From: an uncultured Clostridia bacterium
Lineage (GTDB): Bacteria > Bacillota > Clostridia > Christensenellales > Aristaeellaceae
Length of the DNA stretch: 64,000 nucleotides
Direction: 5' to 3'
NCBI GenBank assembly: GCA_947166705.1
Contig: CAMVFE010000007.1
Coordinates: 1-64,000, forward strand
Part shown: one piece after another, positions 8,935 through 17,994 of the stretch
Layout of the letters: the number at the start of each line of letters is the position of its first letter
How positions within the stretch are numbered: the first letter of the stretch is position 1
The notes under the pieces: model-generated
The model's input: the letters and a program-made list of their open reading frames with translations, nothing else
What the model was told of the DNA's origin: nothing
Databases searched by the model: none
Position numbers and translations under genes: made by a program

Positions 8935-11775
8935 TTACCTAATTTTGAACTGTCCGAGGACATATTCATTAGGTGACTTTTCCTCGCTCAAGGCCATCGG
9001 AACAATGGCTTCACTATGCTCGTCAACAATCGATGCAGTTAGAGTATAAAGAACGTCGTCATCCAATTCGTCGCGACTAATGGCTGCATCATCTGATTGT
9101 GTTTCTCCAGGAAGCAATGAACTAAATTGAATGTTTTGAAGTTCGCTGCTCCAAACAATGTTCTCCTCGTCATCCCAAAGGGTAAGTCGAAGAGAATAAT
9201 TGCCGTATGTAGGGGCTATACCTTGATTTATAACTTCCGGCGTAACAAGAATGGATTCTTCTGATGTAGCGTCAACCCGAACGCTGCTGATAGAATAACG
9301 ATATCCAATTGTCGTTAAGATTGCCCTCGATGCAGAAGAATAATCAATTGATGTCTCATTGACAATGATTTTGGGGCCAATAAATGTTTGATGACTTGCA
9401 CGAAGAAGTTCCAACGTCTCAGTTAAATTATCATGAAGATAATAACTGTCACTGTTGGTCGAGGCAAATTCGCCTCCAACCGGCTCCGTCTTCCAAGCGT
9501 CTGAAACATCTGCCTGTTCTGGGAGCCCAGTCTGTTCCCAAATAGTACCATCCCTCATCTGGGCCAGCCAGTATTCTGTTTCATCAGGTTCACCTGTCAT
9601 ATCATTATATATGCCAAACCCATATTTTTTCGTCTCAACAAGAGGATATCTTGTCATAAAATGGGCATGGGGGAAAGCCGTCAAATATGGTTTGATGTAT
9701 TCGTTCCGAATATCGTAATGCGGGAGTGGTGGTACACCTTTAGCGGTATTTACATGATACTCACCCCAATGGCCTAACGATCCTATCTCGACGTAACAGA
9801 AAAAATCATCCTCACCAAATGCATTTCCGAGGGCTTCAATTGCCTTTTTGTGAGCAGCTATAAAAGTTTCATTCTCATAATTCGGAGAATATCCGCTTCC
9901 ATAATCATTTGCATAGTGAACGCCATCATGATTTGTAGAAGTATATAACCAATCTGGGATGTCAATATGGTCTTCATCTCCAGGATTATCGCATATAAAT
10001 CGGAAAACTACCTGACGATTCTGCTCACGGTATGTTTCGAGTCTGTATTCTTCATTAACATAATCTACATCATATTGACCTTCTTCAGGTTCCCAGTCTG
10101 CCCATCGGAGCTCCACGTACACCAACGAAGTTAAGAATTCTTCTCCTTCATCGGAATTTGCCCAAGGAGCATATCCCATACCTGGGGACAAGAGCACGTT
10201 GTCAGACTGTACTGGAGAGAAGTGAAAAACATAAGCTGACTGGCGGGACTGATTTATTAGAATAACACTAGGGACAACAATCATTATCAAGCTCAAAATA
10301 AGAGAACACACAACTGCAAAGTGCTGTTTTTCCGACGAGAAAACCGACAGGAGCACTAAATCTGCTCGCTCTTTTGTTCTCTCTTTTATTATTGGAACGC
10401 TATCACATAGAATATGATATTCGAGCTTTTCAAGGCATCGTACCAACTGAATCGCGGAAATGATCAGAAAGACCAAAGAACTGATGCCCAGGCCAATCCC
10501 AGATGGGTGGATATTAACTTGTCCATCAATATATGTCGCAAATAGAGTAATTACAGAAAAGAGAATTGCTGCAAATACTGCTCTTGTTTCATTTACAAAA
10601 TACATTTGCAAGAGCATTAGCACGCTGCCGATTGAGTAGAATGAGTATCCTACACAAAACATTCTGTAGGTTTGAAGCATTCTTTCTGTCATACCGATAT
10701 TCACAACATTAAGCAATTTGCTTCCTGCTGTCATAAATAGCAGACAGCTGATAATTTGGATAGAAGAGTAGTTTCGGAGTCCCTGCCTTATAGAGCTCAC
10801 CATATGATCACGCGCTGTAAGTACAGAGGTGGTGTTGCCACCGTTTCCCAGTTTTTCAATATAAGTGTGATAATCTTCATAGAAATCCGGCTCAAACAAT
10901 GAGATGAAATATATCATTGCTGGTACAGTACAAAAGTAAGCCACAATAGCTGGAAAATCATATGCTGGGCAACTGGCGAATAGCCCCTTATGAATTACAC
11001 TTTCGGATGAAGTGAACCATGTAATCCAAAAGTGACCCAGGAGTCCTATTTGAGTAGAAAGCCCAACTACAATGAGTGACGGAAAAGCTTTCATCCATGC
11101 TAGAAACTGAAACATTGAACCGGATATATTTGGGAAGCCTCGGTAAAGTGACTTGAAAAGAAAAATATCAACACAAGAATATGCAACAATCAACAGCAAA
11201 ATCATAGTTATCAATGACATCGAGTGAGTTAATCCAACGATCAGAATAAGCAGTCCAGCGATTATTAATGCTGCAAAGAATGCTTTTGTGATCTGAATAT
11301 AGTCTCTCAATAAGCCGATATAGTTCATCATTACCCAGCAAAGGCTTAGAGATTCATATAAAACAAACAATAGGAATGATTCCTGAAGCGGAAGCTCTGA
11401 AAGTGTGAGAAACATGATGAATAGTAATCCACCGCCTACCATCGTGCAAAGAGAGCCACCAATTGCCGATGGCATAACTTCGTCATACTGTTCCATGTAT
11501 ATTTTGTCTGACACAAATCTTGACAGAGGAGTTGAAAAAATCGAGGCAATAATCATGGAGAAGAACATGGTAGTTGTAACATACGTCATGAATAGATCCG
11601 TTGTCTCTCGGGAAATGCCACTTGCAGTACCGGCGATCTGGATCAGAGTAAGCAAAATAATCCCGATAAGCATTCCTCCGAAGCAGGAAAATGCAGCACT
11701 GAACAATCCACCAGTGCGTTTAATAGTATTTCCATTTCGAATTGCCTTTCGTAATTCAAAACCAATTCCAGCCAA
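8935..11775 (-). CDS. pelG: PelG-like exopolysaccharide membrane protein fused to C-terminal DUF4832/DUF4874-like domain
   Basis: MAGIGFELRK N-terminus and multi-TM half as in PelG; C-terminal SPGMGYAPWANS...YVELRWADWEPEEGQYD...FCYVEIGSLGHWGEYH...IIVNETSIDY typical of DUF4832/4874-type proteins. Confidence 0.82.
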   Translation of the reverse strand: MAGIGFELRKAIRNGNTIKRTGGLFSAAFSCFGGMLIGIILLTLIQIAGTASGISRETTDLFMTYVTTTMFFSMIIASIFSTPLSRFVSDKIYMEQYDEVMPSAIGGSLCTMVGGGLLFIMFLTLSELPLQESFLLFVLYESLSLCWVMMNYIGLLRDYIQITKAFFAALIIAGLLILIVGLTHSMSLITMILLLIVAYSCVDIFLFKSLYRGFPNISGSMFQFLAWMKAFPSLIVVGLSTQIGLLGHFWITWFTSSESVIHKGLFASCPAYDFPAIVAYFCTVPAMIYFISLFEPDFYEDYHTYIEKLGNGGNTTSVLTARDHMVSSIRQGLRNYSSIQIISCLLFMTAGSKLLNVVNIGMTERMLQTYRMFCVGYSFYSIGSVLMLLQMYFVNETRAVFAAILFSVITLFATYIDGQVNIHPSGIGLGISSLVFLIISAIQLVRCLEKLEYHILCDSVPIIKERTKERADLVLLSVFSSEKQHFAVVCSLILSLIMIVVPSVILINQSRQSAYVFHFSPVQSDNVLLSPGMGYAPWANSDEGEEFLTSLVYVELRWADWEPEEGQYDVDYVNEEYRLETYREQNRQVVFRFICDNPGDEDHIDIPDWLYTSTNHDGVHYANDYGSGYSPNYENETFIAAHKKAIEALGNAFGEDDFFCYVEIGSLGHWGEYHVNTAKGVPPLPHYDIRNEYIKPYLTAFPHAHFMTRYPLVETKKYGFGIYNDMTGEPDETEYWLAQMRDGTIWEQTGLPEQADVSDAWKTEPVGGEFASTNSDSYYLHDNLTETLELLRASHQTFIGPKIIVNETSIDYSSASRAILTTIGYRYSISSVRVDATSEESILVTPEVINQGIAPTYGNYSLRLTLWDDEENIVWSSELQNIQFSSLLPGETQSDDAAISRDELDDDVLYTLTASIVDEHSEAIVPMALSEEKSPNEYVLGQFKIR

Positions 11776-11776
11776 C

Positions 11777-13177
11777 TCAAATCACCTCCTGATAGACAGT
11801 GTGATAAGACTGGATCATGCTATCAAGCAGATACTTGCTTCGTACCCTTCGTTTTCCATTTTCACCCATTTTCTTTCTCATTTCAGGATTATTACACAGC
11901 TTCGTGATTGCTGAGGCAATTTCCTCGGGAATCATAGGTGTACAGCATATTCCCGCCGGATTGCTTTTATCCATTTCACCCTCGATTAAGCCAGGACAAT
12001 TACCTACTCGGGTAGCAACGCATGCTCGACCTGCAGCCATTGATTCAAGTATGGTTAATGGTTGCCCTTCAGAAATGCTTGTTAGAAGAGTAAAATCCAT
12101 TTTACTCATATATTCGATCGTGTTTACATGGCCATCAATGATAATAGAGCCGCGCATTCCCAATCTATCGATCAATGCCATGCATGAGTTTCTGTAAGAA
12201 GGATCGTCTGTACCACCCATAATATGCAAATAGACATCTTTACGATATTGACGAACAATATAGAAGGCACGTATCATAGTTTTCAGGTCTTTGATGGCCG
12301 CGAATCTGACAAACGCGCCAATATGGATCTCATTTCTGTTATCCGGCAGACTAATATTGTTAAAAGGTTCAACAAGAATGCCATTAGGTATCACTGAACA
12401 TTTCTTTGGATCACAGCCAATAATTACTTGTCGCTCCAATGCGTTCTGAAACAAAGAAGTTACTCGAATTGCATGCGTGTATGCAAACACTGACATCTTA
12501 TAAAAAAGTTTTATCCAAATGGGACGCATGGCTGGGATTGACCAATCGGAGGAAATGAGCTCTTCCTCTCGTTCTCTGGGATAAATCCCATGCTCTGTTA
12601 AAACAAAAGGCCTACCTGTTTCAATTGCTGCGATTGCACCTAAAAGCCCACCATATCCCGTAACAGCTGCATGATATACATCCGCCTGGGGAACTTTTGC
12701 AGTGAGAACCTTGCATAAAGGTATAACCATAGATTGGAGACTATAGAAAGCATCTGCCATTCCGAGACCGGAAAGGTTATCCGACATTTTCTGAGCCATA
12801 GACAAGAAAGGCTCAGAATACACAAGACTAATTGGCACCGCCTCTTTCCTCAATCTACGAGCTATCTCCTCCAATTTGTTTGCGCTTTCCTCCTCGATGA
12901 GAAGCTGATAGATCAGAGAAGAAATCTCTTCGGCTCTGTTTTCATCCATCCGTCTGCAATTTCTTTCATCTATATGATTGCTTAAATAAACCTTATGGTG
13001 CTCAACTACGTTCTTGGGGAGTGTATAAAGAGCATCCTGCGCATCTTCAATTGAGGCGTGTACAGTCCATAACACAAATTCAATTTCCGAACTATGCTCA
13101 ATATATTGGTGTACCCATGTAGATACACCACCTCGAACATACGGGTAGCACCCTTCCAGAATCATGCATACTCTCAT
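11777..13177 (-). CDS. pelF: PelF-like glycosyltransferase (GT4)
   Basis: MRVCMILEGCYPYVRGGVSTWVHQYI, VLTEHGIYPRERE, SISEGQPLTILESMAAGRACVATRVGNCPGLIEG. Start moved to 13177 (MRVCMIL) inside the 484-aa ORF. Confidence 0.9.
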   Translation of the reverse strand: MRVCMILEGCYPYVRGGVSTWVHQYIEHSSEIEFVLWTVHASIEDAQDALYTLPKNVVEHHKVYLSNHIDERNCRRMDENRAEEISSLIYQLLIEEESANKLEEIARRLRKEAVPISLVYSEPFLSMAQKMSDNLSGLGMADAFYSLQSMVIPLCKVLTAKVPQADVYHAAVTGYGGLLGAIAAIETGRPFVLTEHGIYPREREEELISSDWSIPAMRPIWIKLFYKMSVFAYTHAIRVTSLFQNALERQVIIGCDPKKCSVIPNGILVEPFNNISLPDNRNEIHIGAFVRFAAIKDLKTMIRAFYIVRQYRKDVYLHIMGGTDDPSYRNSCMALIDRLGMRGSIIIDGHVNTIEYMSKMDFTLLTSISEGQPLTILESMAAGRACVATRVGNCPGLIEGEMDKSNPAGICCTPMIPEEIASAITKLCNNPEMRKKMGENGKRRVRSKYLLDSMIQSYHTVYQEVI

Positions 13178-15078
13178 TGCTTGTTCCACTCCACTCTTAT
13201 ATCCTGATCCTGTGTTCTGATGATGTAGCATCCATCATCAATCTCAACAAGTTCACCAGAACTGATGAATTCAGGTATTTTTTCGGTGCGCAGCATTAAA
13301 AACGCCTCATCGATTAGCCCCTCCAAATGAATGCTTATACCATTTTCGTCCATTTCTTGTTCAACGAATAAGTTGCAATATCTTTGAACAGCACCAGCAG
13401 CTTCTGTAATAGTCGTGGTGTTGAGGCCGTATTTACGATTCCATTTGACCATGTTTTCGTACGCAGAAAGCATAGCAGAAAAATCGCCGCCATCGCTTCG
13501 TTCTTCATCTAGGATATCATCCGGGTGGATATAATTTGATTCGTAGTAATGGTAATTGAGCTCATTTACTTGTAGCCACCATTCGCTACTCTCCATTTGC
13601 ATATCTGCAGTTAGTCTAGGTACTTGGACAACATCTTCGTCAAGCACAGAGAATTCTTGTACAAGCTGATCTGGCGTCCCAATATAAACACCGGCGTATA
13701 TTCGCAAATCTTCAAATTGGCGCACCATAGCGTTCATGGCTTCTCTACTCAAGACATTACTTGGAGCGACGTAAGACTGAATTTCGATTCCCGGCGTAAG
13801 CGTTTTAGCATAGGTTAATGCAGCTCTGACTGAAGACAGCATGTTTTCAACCGTTACCCAATTTGTGTATCCATCATTCTTTTCATCAAAAACGTATCCC
13901 TCCAATACAAGCGGTTGATGATTATATCCATGTAGGCCAATTTCACCGCCCATTTCTAAAATTTGCTTTGCATAGTATGAGGCCGAGGGCTGATTGTTTG
14001 TATTGGTAAAGGGACCGTCCACATCATCGTCATAGCATTGAATCAAAAATGTTGAGTATTTTATATCGTTTTCCTCGGCTATTTTTTGTAATGAAGGCCA
14101 CCATACATTGGCATAGAAGTCACCAACGGTGTATCCATATTGGCTTAGTACATTCTGATCAAAGCCTGCTGGCGCAGCAGACGGAAAATCATCAATACAA
14201 TAGACAGCTGCATTGATGACAGGATATACCAGTGCAGAGTTCATATGCGCAAAACACGATGCAATCATACCTCTATTTGTTTTTCCATCCATCAAATCGG
14301 CGTTGCAAACAAGGACATGCCCTGACTGTTGATATCTTTCCCATAAAAGAGGCCTATGAAATTCATCGGCAGTAACGATATGAACTTCGCATTCAGGTGT
14401 TAGTTCCGCTGCTACAGCATCACAGAAAATTACGTCATCCGAAAACTCCATGCCTTTGCCACCTGCCAAAAGTGAAGTCAGAAGGATCATGGAATCAACA
14501 TGTATATTCTCCGAAGCTGTCATAGAGCTTATTCCTAGTAAGGGCATCCAATTTTTCTCTTCAGCGGTAGGATCGAACAACTCTTCTGCTTCCAATCCTG
14601 ATGCGAAAATGATGTTTCCACCAGCATTAATCCAAGGTAATAAATCATTGAGATCAATTCCAGAAGAGATAAGGGAAGAGAAACAAACAATAAGGTCTGA
14701 ACACTCATCGACCATATATGTCGTAACAGGTATTGTCTTTATAAAAGTACGTTCCGTTGGAATATAAATACTTTTCTTAGTCAATTCTACGCCAAAGGAA
14801 TTAAGGACAAAGCCAATCTGTTCTGAAGTTTGAACGCTTTCAACATCATTGCTATCATATAGTAGAAGCGCTTTTCTTTTACACGTACTCCGTTTCGACT
14901 CTCGATCCTCCTGCAAAGCCTCCCAAGCGTCCTGGCTTATGAACGTATCCTCAAATCCGCCTTCTTCATGGCTTTGATATCCCATTTGTTGGATAAAAGC
15001 GAGGATGGCTACTAATAGCAGAACAACTACGGGAGTAGTCAAATCTAAAAGTATCCCTCTTATCTGACGCTTATTCAT
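13174..15078 (-). CDS. DUF2194-like / polysaccharide-deacetylase-like protein, PelA-deacetylase analogue
   Basis: N-terminal TM, Rossmann-like region, then YCIDDFPSAAP and GGEIGLHGYNHQPLV (deacetylase-like D and HxxxH motifs); position next to pelF. Confidence 0.7.
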   Translation of the reverse strand: MNKRQIRGILLDLTTPVVVLLLVAILAFIQQMGYQSHEEGGFEDTFISQDAWEALQEDRESKRSTCKRKALLLYDSNDVESVQTSEQIGFVLNSFGVELTKKSIYIPTERTFIKTIPVTTYMVDECSDLIVCFSSLISSGIDLNDLLPWINAGGNIIFASGLEAEELFDPTAEEKNWMPLLGISSMTASENIHVDSMILLTSLLAGGKGMEFSDDVIFCDAVAAELTPECEVHIVTADEFHRPLLWERYQQSGHVLVCNADLMDGKTNRGMIASCFAHMNSALVYPVINAAVYCIDDFPSAAPAGFDQNVLSQYGYTVGDFYANVWWPSLQKIAEENDIKYSTFLIQCYDDDVDGPFTNTNNQPSASYYAKQILEMGGEIGLHGYNHQPLVLEGYVFDEKNDGYTNWVTVENMLSSVRAALTYAKTLTPGIEIQSYVAPSNVLSREAMNAMVRQFEDLRIYAGVYIGTPDQLVQEFSVLDEDVVQVPRLTADMQMESSEWWLQVNELNYHYYESNYIHPDDILDEERSDGGDFSAMLSAYENMVKWNRKYGLNTTTITEAAGAVQRYCNLFVEQEMDENGISIHLEGLIDEAFLMLRTEKIPEFISSGELVEIDDGCYIIRTQDQDIRVEWNKQ

Positions 15079-15742
15079 TTGACATTGCCTCCGCATCAGA
15101 TAGATTTAGTAAACGCTCATGATAAATTGTATCATCCGGCATACAATCTAAATACTTAACGAGAAGAGATTTCTCCAGGTTAACCAATTCCATTAATGAA
15201 GCTTTGTCTGGCAATTGTGATATAATATAAGAATGCACTGCGTCAATATAGGAAACTAAGAACTGTGAATTATTGGGCATGCAGTCGCTGTTGCTTTTTG
15301 CTACCGATATGGCATCTTCATGCTTTTGATTCATGCGCATCAAGGCAGATGCAGCGATATGACTCACCTCACTACTCTGTGAGTAAAGAGCTTTCTTCAA
15401 AATCATTGAAAGTTGTTGTTCATCAGCGTTATCTATAGCATCCATTAAAAAGTTGCGAGCTTGATTTTCTTCTCCTGTAACAATTTCTTCGTAGTCATCA
15501 GGGATTATCCACTCACCTTTCATGATAGGAGTCTGGTGATGAGAATCCGGAACTTTAATATACTTAGATTTTGCTGGAACTGCACCGATTTCAGCTGCCA
15601 GAAGACACAATTCGCCGACAAATGGAATACATAAGGCAAGGGTTAAATAGGTATAATTCAATCTAGATTTATTTGTCTGTATGAATAGTGCAAATAAAGT
15701 AATAAGCAGAATGTGAATACCAAGCAAAAGAATTACGACCAT
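15071..15742 (-). CDS. PelE-like small membrane protein with cytoplasmic helical-repeat region
   Basis: Two N-terminal TM segments followed by an alpha-helical region; position between SDR-PelD-like and deacetylase genes. Assignment rests mainly on synteny. Confidence 0.5.
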   Translation of the reverse strand: MVVILLLGIHILLITLFALFIQTNKSRLNYTYLTLALCIPFVGELCLLAAEIGAVPAKSKYIKVPDSHHQTPIMKGEWIIPDDYEEIVTGEENQARNFLMDAIDNADEQQLSMILKKALYSQSSEVSHIAASALMRMNQKHEDAISVAKSNSDCMPNNSQFLVSYIDAVHSYIISQLPDKASLMELVNLEKSLLVKYLDCMPDDTIYHERLLNLSDAEAMSNE

Positions 15743-15776
15743 TTGCCTTTTCCCCTCCCGTATAGCATACTTCCTT

Positions 15777-16931
15777 TTACTCCTTTACCTTGTTCTCACG
15801 ATACATTCCGAACAAAACAGCAGATGCTAGGTAAGTAGCAACGGGAATCCAGTTGTCGATGTGAAAGAATAGTATATGCCATTTTGTCCCACCTAAAACA
15901 CTTTGGATGATGCTCGCCATCGAACACAACACTGCCGCAGCAAGACCATAGCGGCGGCCCCAAATCAAGCATGAACCAATAACAAATAGAAGACGAAAAT
16001 CCACAAACTGTAGCTCGGAACCAACTTTCATAAACCCAGTGTACAGGCATACTAAAGAAAAGATGACCAAGAAAAGGCAAATATGAATTAAAGCTTTAGA
16101 TCCGCCTGCAAACAGTGAAGATTTTGAATCGGCAATCTCTTGTTCAATATTATTGATAATATGAGGGAACTCTTCATAGAAATTATGGGAAGGCATCCAT
16201 TGATCTATGGAATCATAGTCTTCTGGAGTTTGAAAGGCAGACATTGTAGGCATAATAGAGGCGGAGGTATGATTTTGCTGATAAACGATTTTTGACTGAG
16301 AAAAAACACTTTTGAATAATGTCTCTAATGATTTTAAGGATGCCTCCTGATGGGAAGTTAAGAAGATATTTGAATAATTCTCGGATTTGCCTATATATGT
16401 CTTAATTGCAGCTCCAATGTCAGAGATATGAATAGCTTCAAAAGAGTCGATCTCATTTCCAGGCAAAACTATGGTATTTGTCCTCTTATAGTTGTTGTAG
16501 ATTCCCGTCAGCTCGGGCGGAAGGAAATCATCTCCATATATTGGAGCCGTTTTCCAAAATGAAATACGATCAGTAAGTTCTCTGCAGCCATTGCATATGT
16601 ATCGGTCTGTGTCCGCAGATGACTGTTGAGAAAGATTGATATTGGACTCTGAGATACATATTAGACGCGTCGAAGAGACCACATTCATACTCTGAAGCAC
16701 TATCGGCAAATAATTACAGGGCAATTCTTCAGATGAAAGATAAATGATGTAATCACACTCGGGCGCTAAATAATTTCTTAAGGCATTTTCATCAGTAATG
16801 ATATATTCAGAAAACGGAAACTCAAAGTCGACCTGAAGAGTATGAAGGACTGTGATGTCAAAGTAATTTGAAAGGTATTCTCCAAGCGCAATGCCTTTGC
16901 TATCTGTAGCGGTAACTAACAACAGCTTCAT
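15777..16931 (-). CDS. degenerate SDR/epimerase-like domain fused to PelD-like 4-TM segment (no GAF/GGDEF)
   Basis: N-terminal MKLLLVTATDSKGIALGEYL... SDR-like; C-terminal VDFRLLFVIGSCLIWGRRYGLAAAVLCSMASIIQSVL resembles the PelD/DUF4118-type membrane region; ORF stops right after the last TM. Confidence 0.65.
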   Translation of the reverse strand: MKLLLVTATDSKGIALGEYLSNYFDITVLHTLQVDFEFPFSEYIITDENALRNYLAPECDYIIYLSSEELPCNYLPIVLQSMNVVSSTRLICISESNINLSQQSSADTDRYICNGCRELTDRISFWKTAPIYGDDFLPPELTGIYNNYKRTNTIVLPGNEIDSFEAIHISDIGAAIKTYIGKSENYSNIFLTSHQEASLKSLETLFKSVFSQSKIVYQQNHTSASIMPTMSAFQTPEDYDSIDQWMPSHNFYEEFPHIINNIEQEIADSKSSLFAGGSKALIHICLFLVIFSLVCLYTGFMKVGSELQFVDFRLLFVIGSCLIWGRRYGLAAAVLCSMASIIQSVLGGTKWHILFFHIDNWIPVATYLASAVLFGMYRENKVKE

Positions 16932-16950
16932 TGTTTCTCGTCCTCCATTA

Positions 16951-17991
16951 TTAGGTGATAAACTTGCCAACGAGTGGAATCTTTCTTAGTGCCCAGGTGA
17001 TCAAAAAACTTAAAGGTGTTACGAAACAGAAGGATAAAGGAATCATCCAGCAAGCATTGTAAGTAATTGGCGAAAATCCAAAACGATCAAGCAGAGCGAT
17101 CAGCATAACGTGTACAAGATAAACACCAAATGTCAACGACGAGTAAAATCTCAATGCATTCTGTGTTTGAATAGAGAACTCTTTTTCCCTACATAATTCT
17201 TTTATTAAAACAAACAGTGCAATTCCCTGTATGCCTGTCAAAAGATTAGAATCTGACTGCATATCTTCATTGTGAGCACCATCACGTATTGTCAGTTGCC
17301 AAGTGCCCATAAATACTGCGACAGTTGCTAATATGGCAAGGGAATAAAGCAAATATCTTTGCTTTTTGTTTAGATCCATTTTGTGAAAGAGCCATCCTGC
17401 AAAGAAAAAGCACACGTGCGATGAGATAAATCCGACATTATTCATGCCTGTAATCAGTTCGGCATCTGGCATCCATCCCAAATCTTGTAGCATTGGAAAA
17501 GTAACGCTCAGGACTAAAGAAGCAAAAAAAACATATGCTGTTCCCTTTATAGTTTTTGATGCCAACCGAAAGACGGGAAGCAGCATATAGATGCCCATGA
17601 TCATTGGTAGAAACCATAAATGAAAATGCCCTGTGAATAGCATTTCGACGATGGAAGTATGAGTATCTTGACCGGATAAATGATTGTACAATGCATATAA
17701 TATAGACCATGCTGCAAAAGCAACAAACATGTGCCATATGTTTCTTGCCCAGATAGTTTTTATCGTTACTTTCTTATTAGGGTCAAGGAAACTTGCTCCG
17801 CTTAACATGAGGTAAACGGGAACCATCCATGCGACCAGCGAGCCATAGGCATTAAAAACCCACCATTTTGCACCGAGTGGTTCTACAAAATCAAATGATG
17901 CGGTGGAGATATGCCTTAACACAAGACATAATACGGCAGAGATGCGAAGGATATCCCAATACCAGATTCTTTTCCTAGCTGCTGTACTCAT
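16951..17991 (-). CDS. acyltransferase family 3 membrane protein
   Basis: WDILRISAVLCLVLRHIS (catalytic R..H region), about 10 TM, WFLPMIMGIYMLLPVFR. Confidence 0.88.
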   Translation of the reverse strand: MSTAARKRIWYWDILRISAVLCLVLRHISTASFDFVEPLGAKWWVFNAYGSLVAWMVPVYLMLSGASFLDPNKKVTIKTIWARNIWHMFVAFAAWSILYALYNHLSGQDTHTSIVEMLFTGHFHLWFLPMIMGIYMLLPVFRLASKTIKGTAYVFFASLVLSVTFPMLQDLGWMPDAELITGMNNVGFISSHVCFFFAGWLFHKMDLNKKQRYLLYSLAILATVAVFMGTWQLTIRDGAHNEDMQSDSNLLTGIQGIALFVLIKELCREKEFSIQTQNALRFYSSLTFGVYLVHVMLIALLDRFGFSPITYNACWMIPLSFCFVTPLSFLITWALRKIPLVGKFIT

Positions 17992-17994
17992 TTC

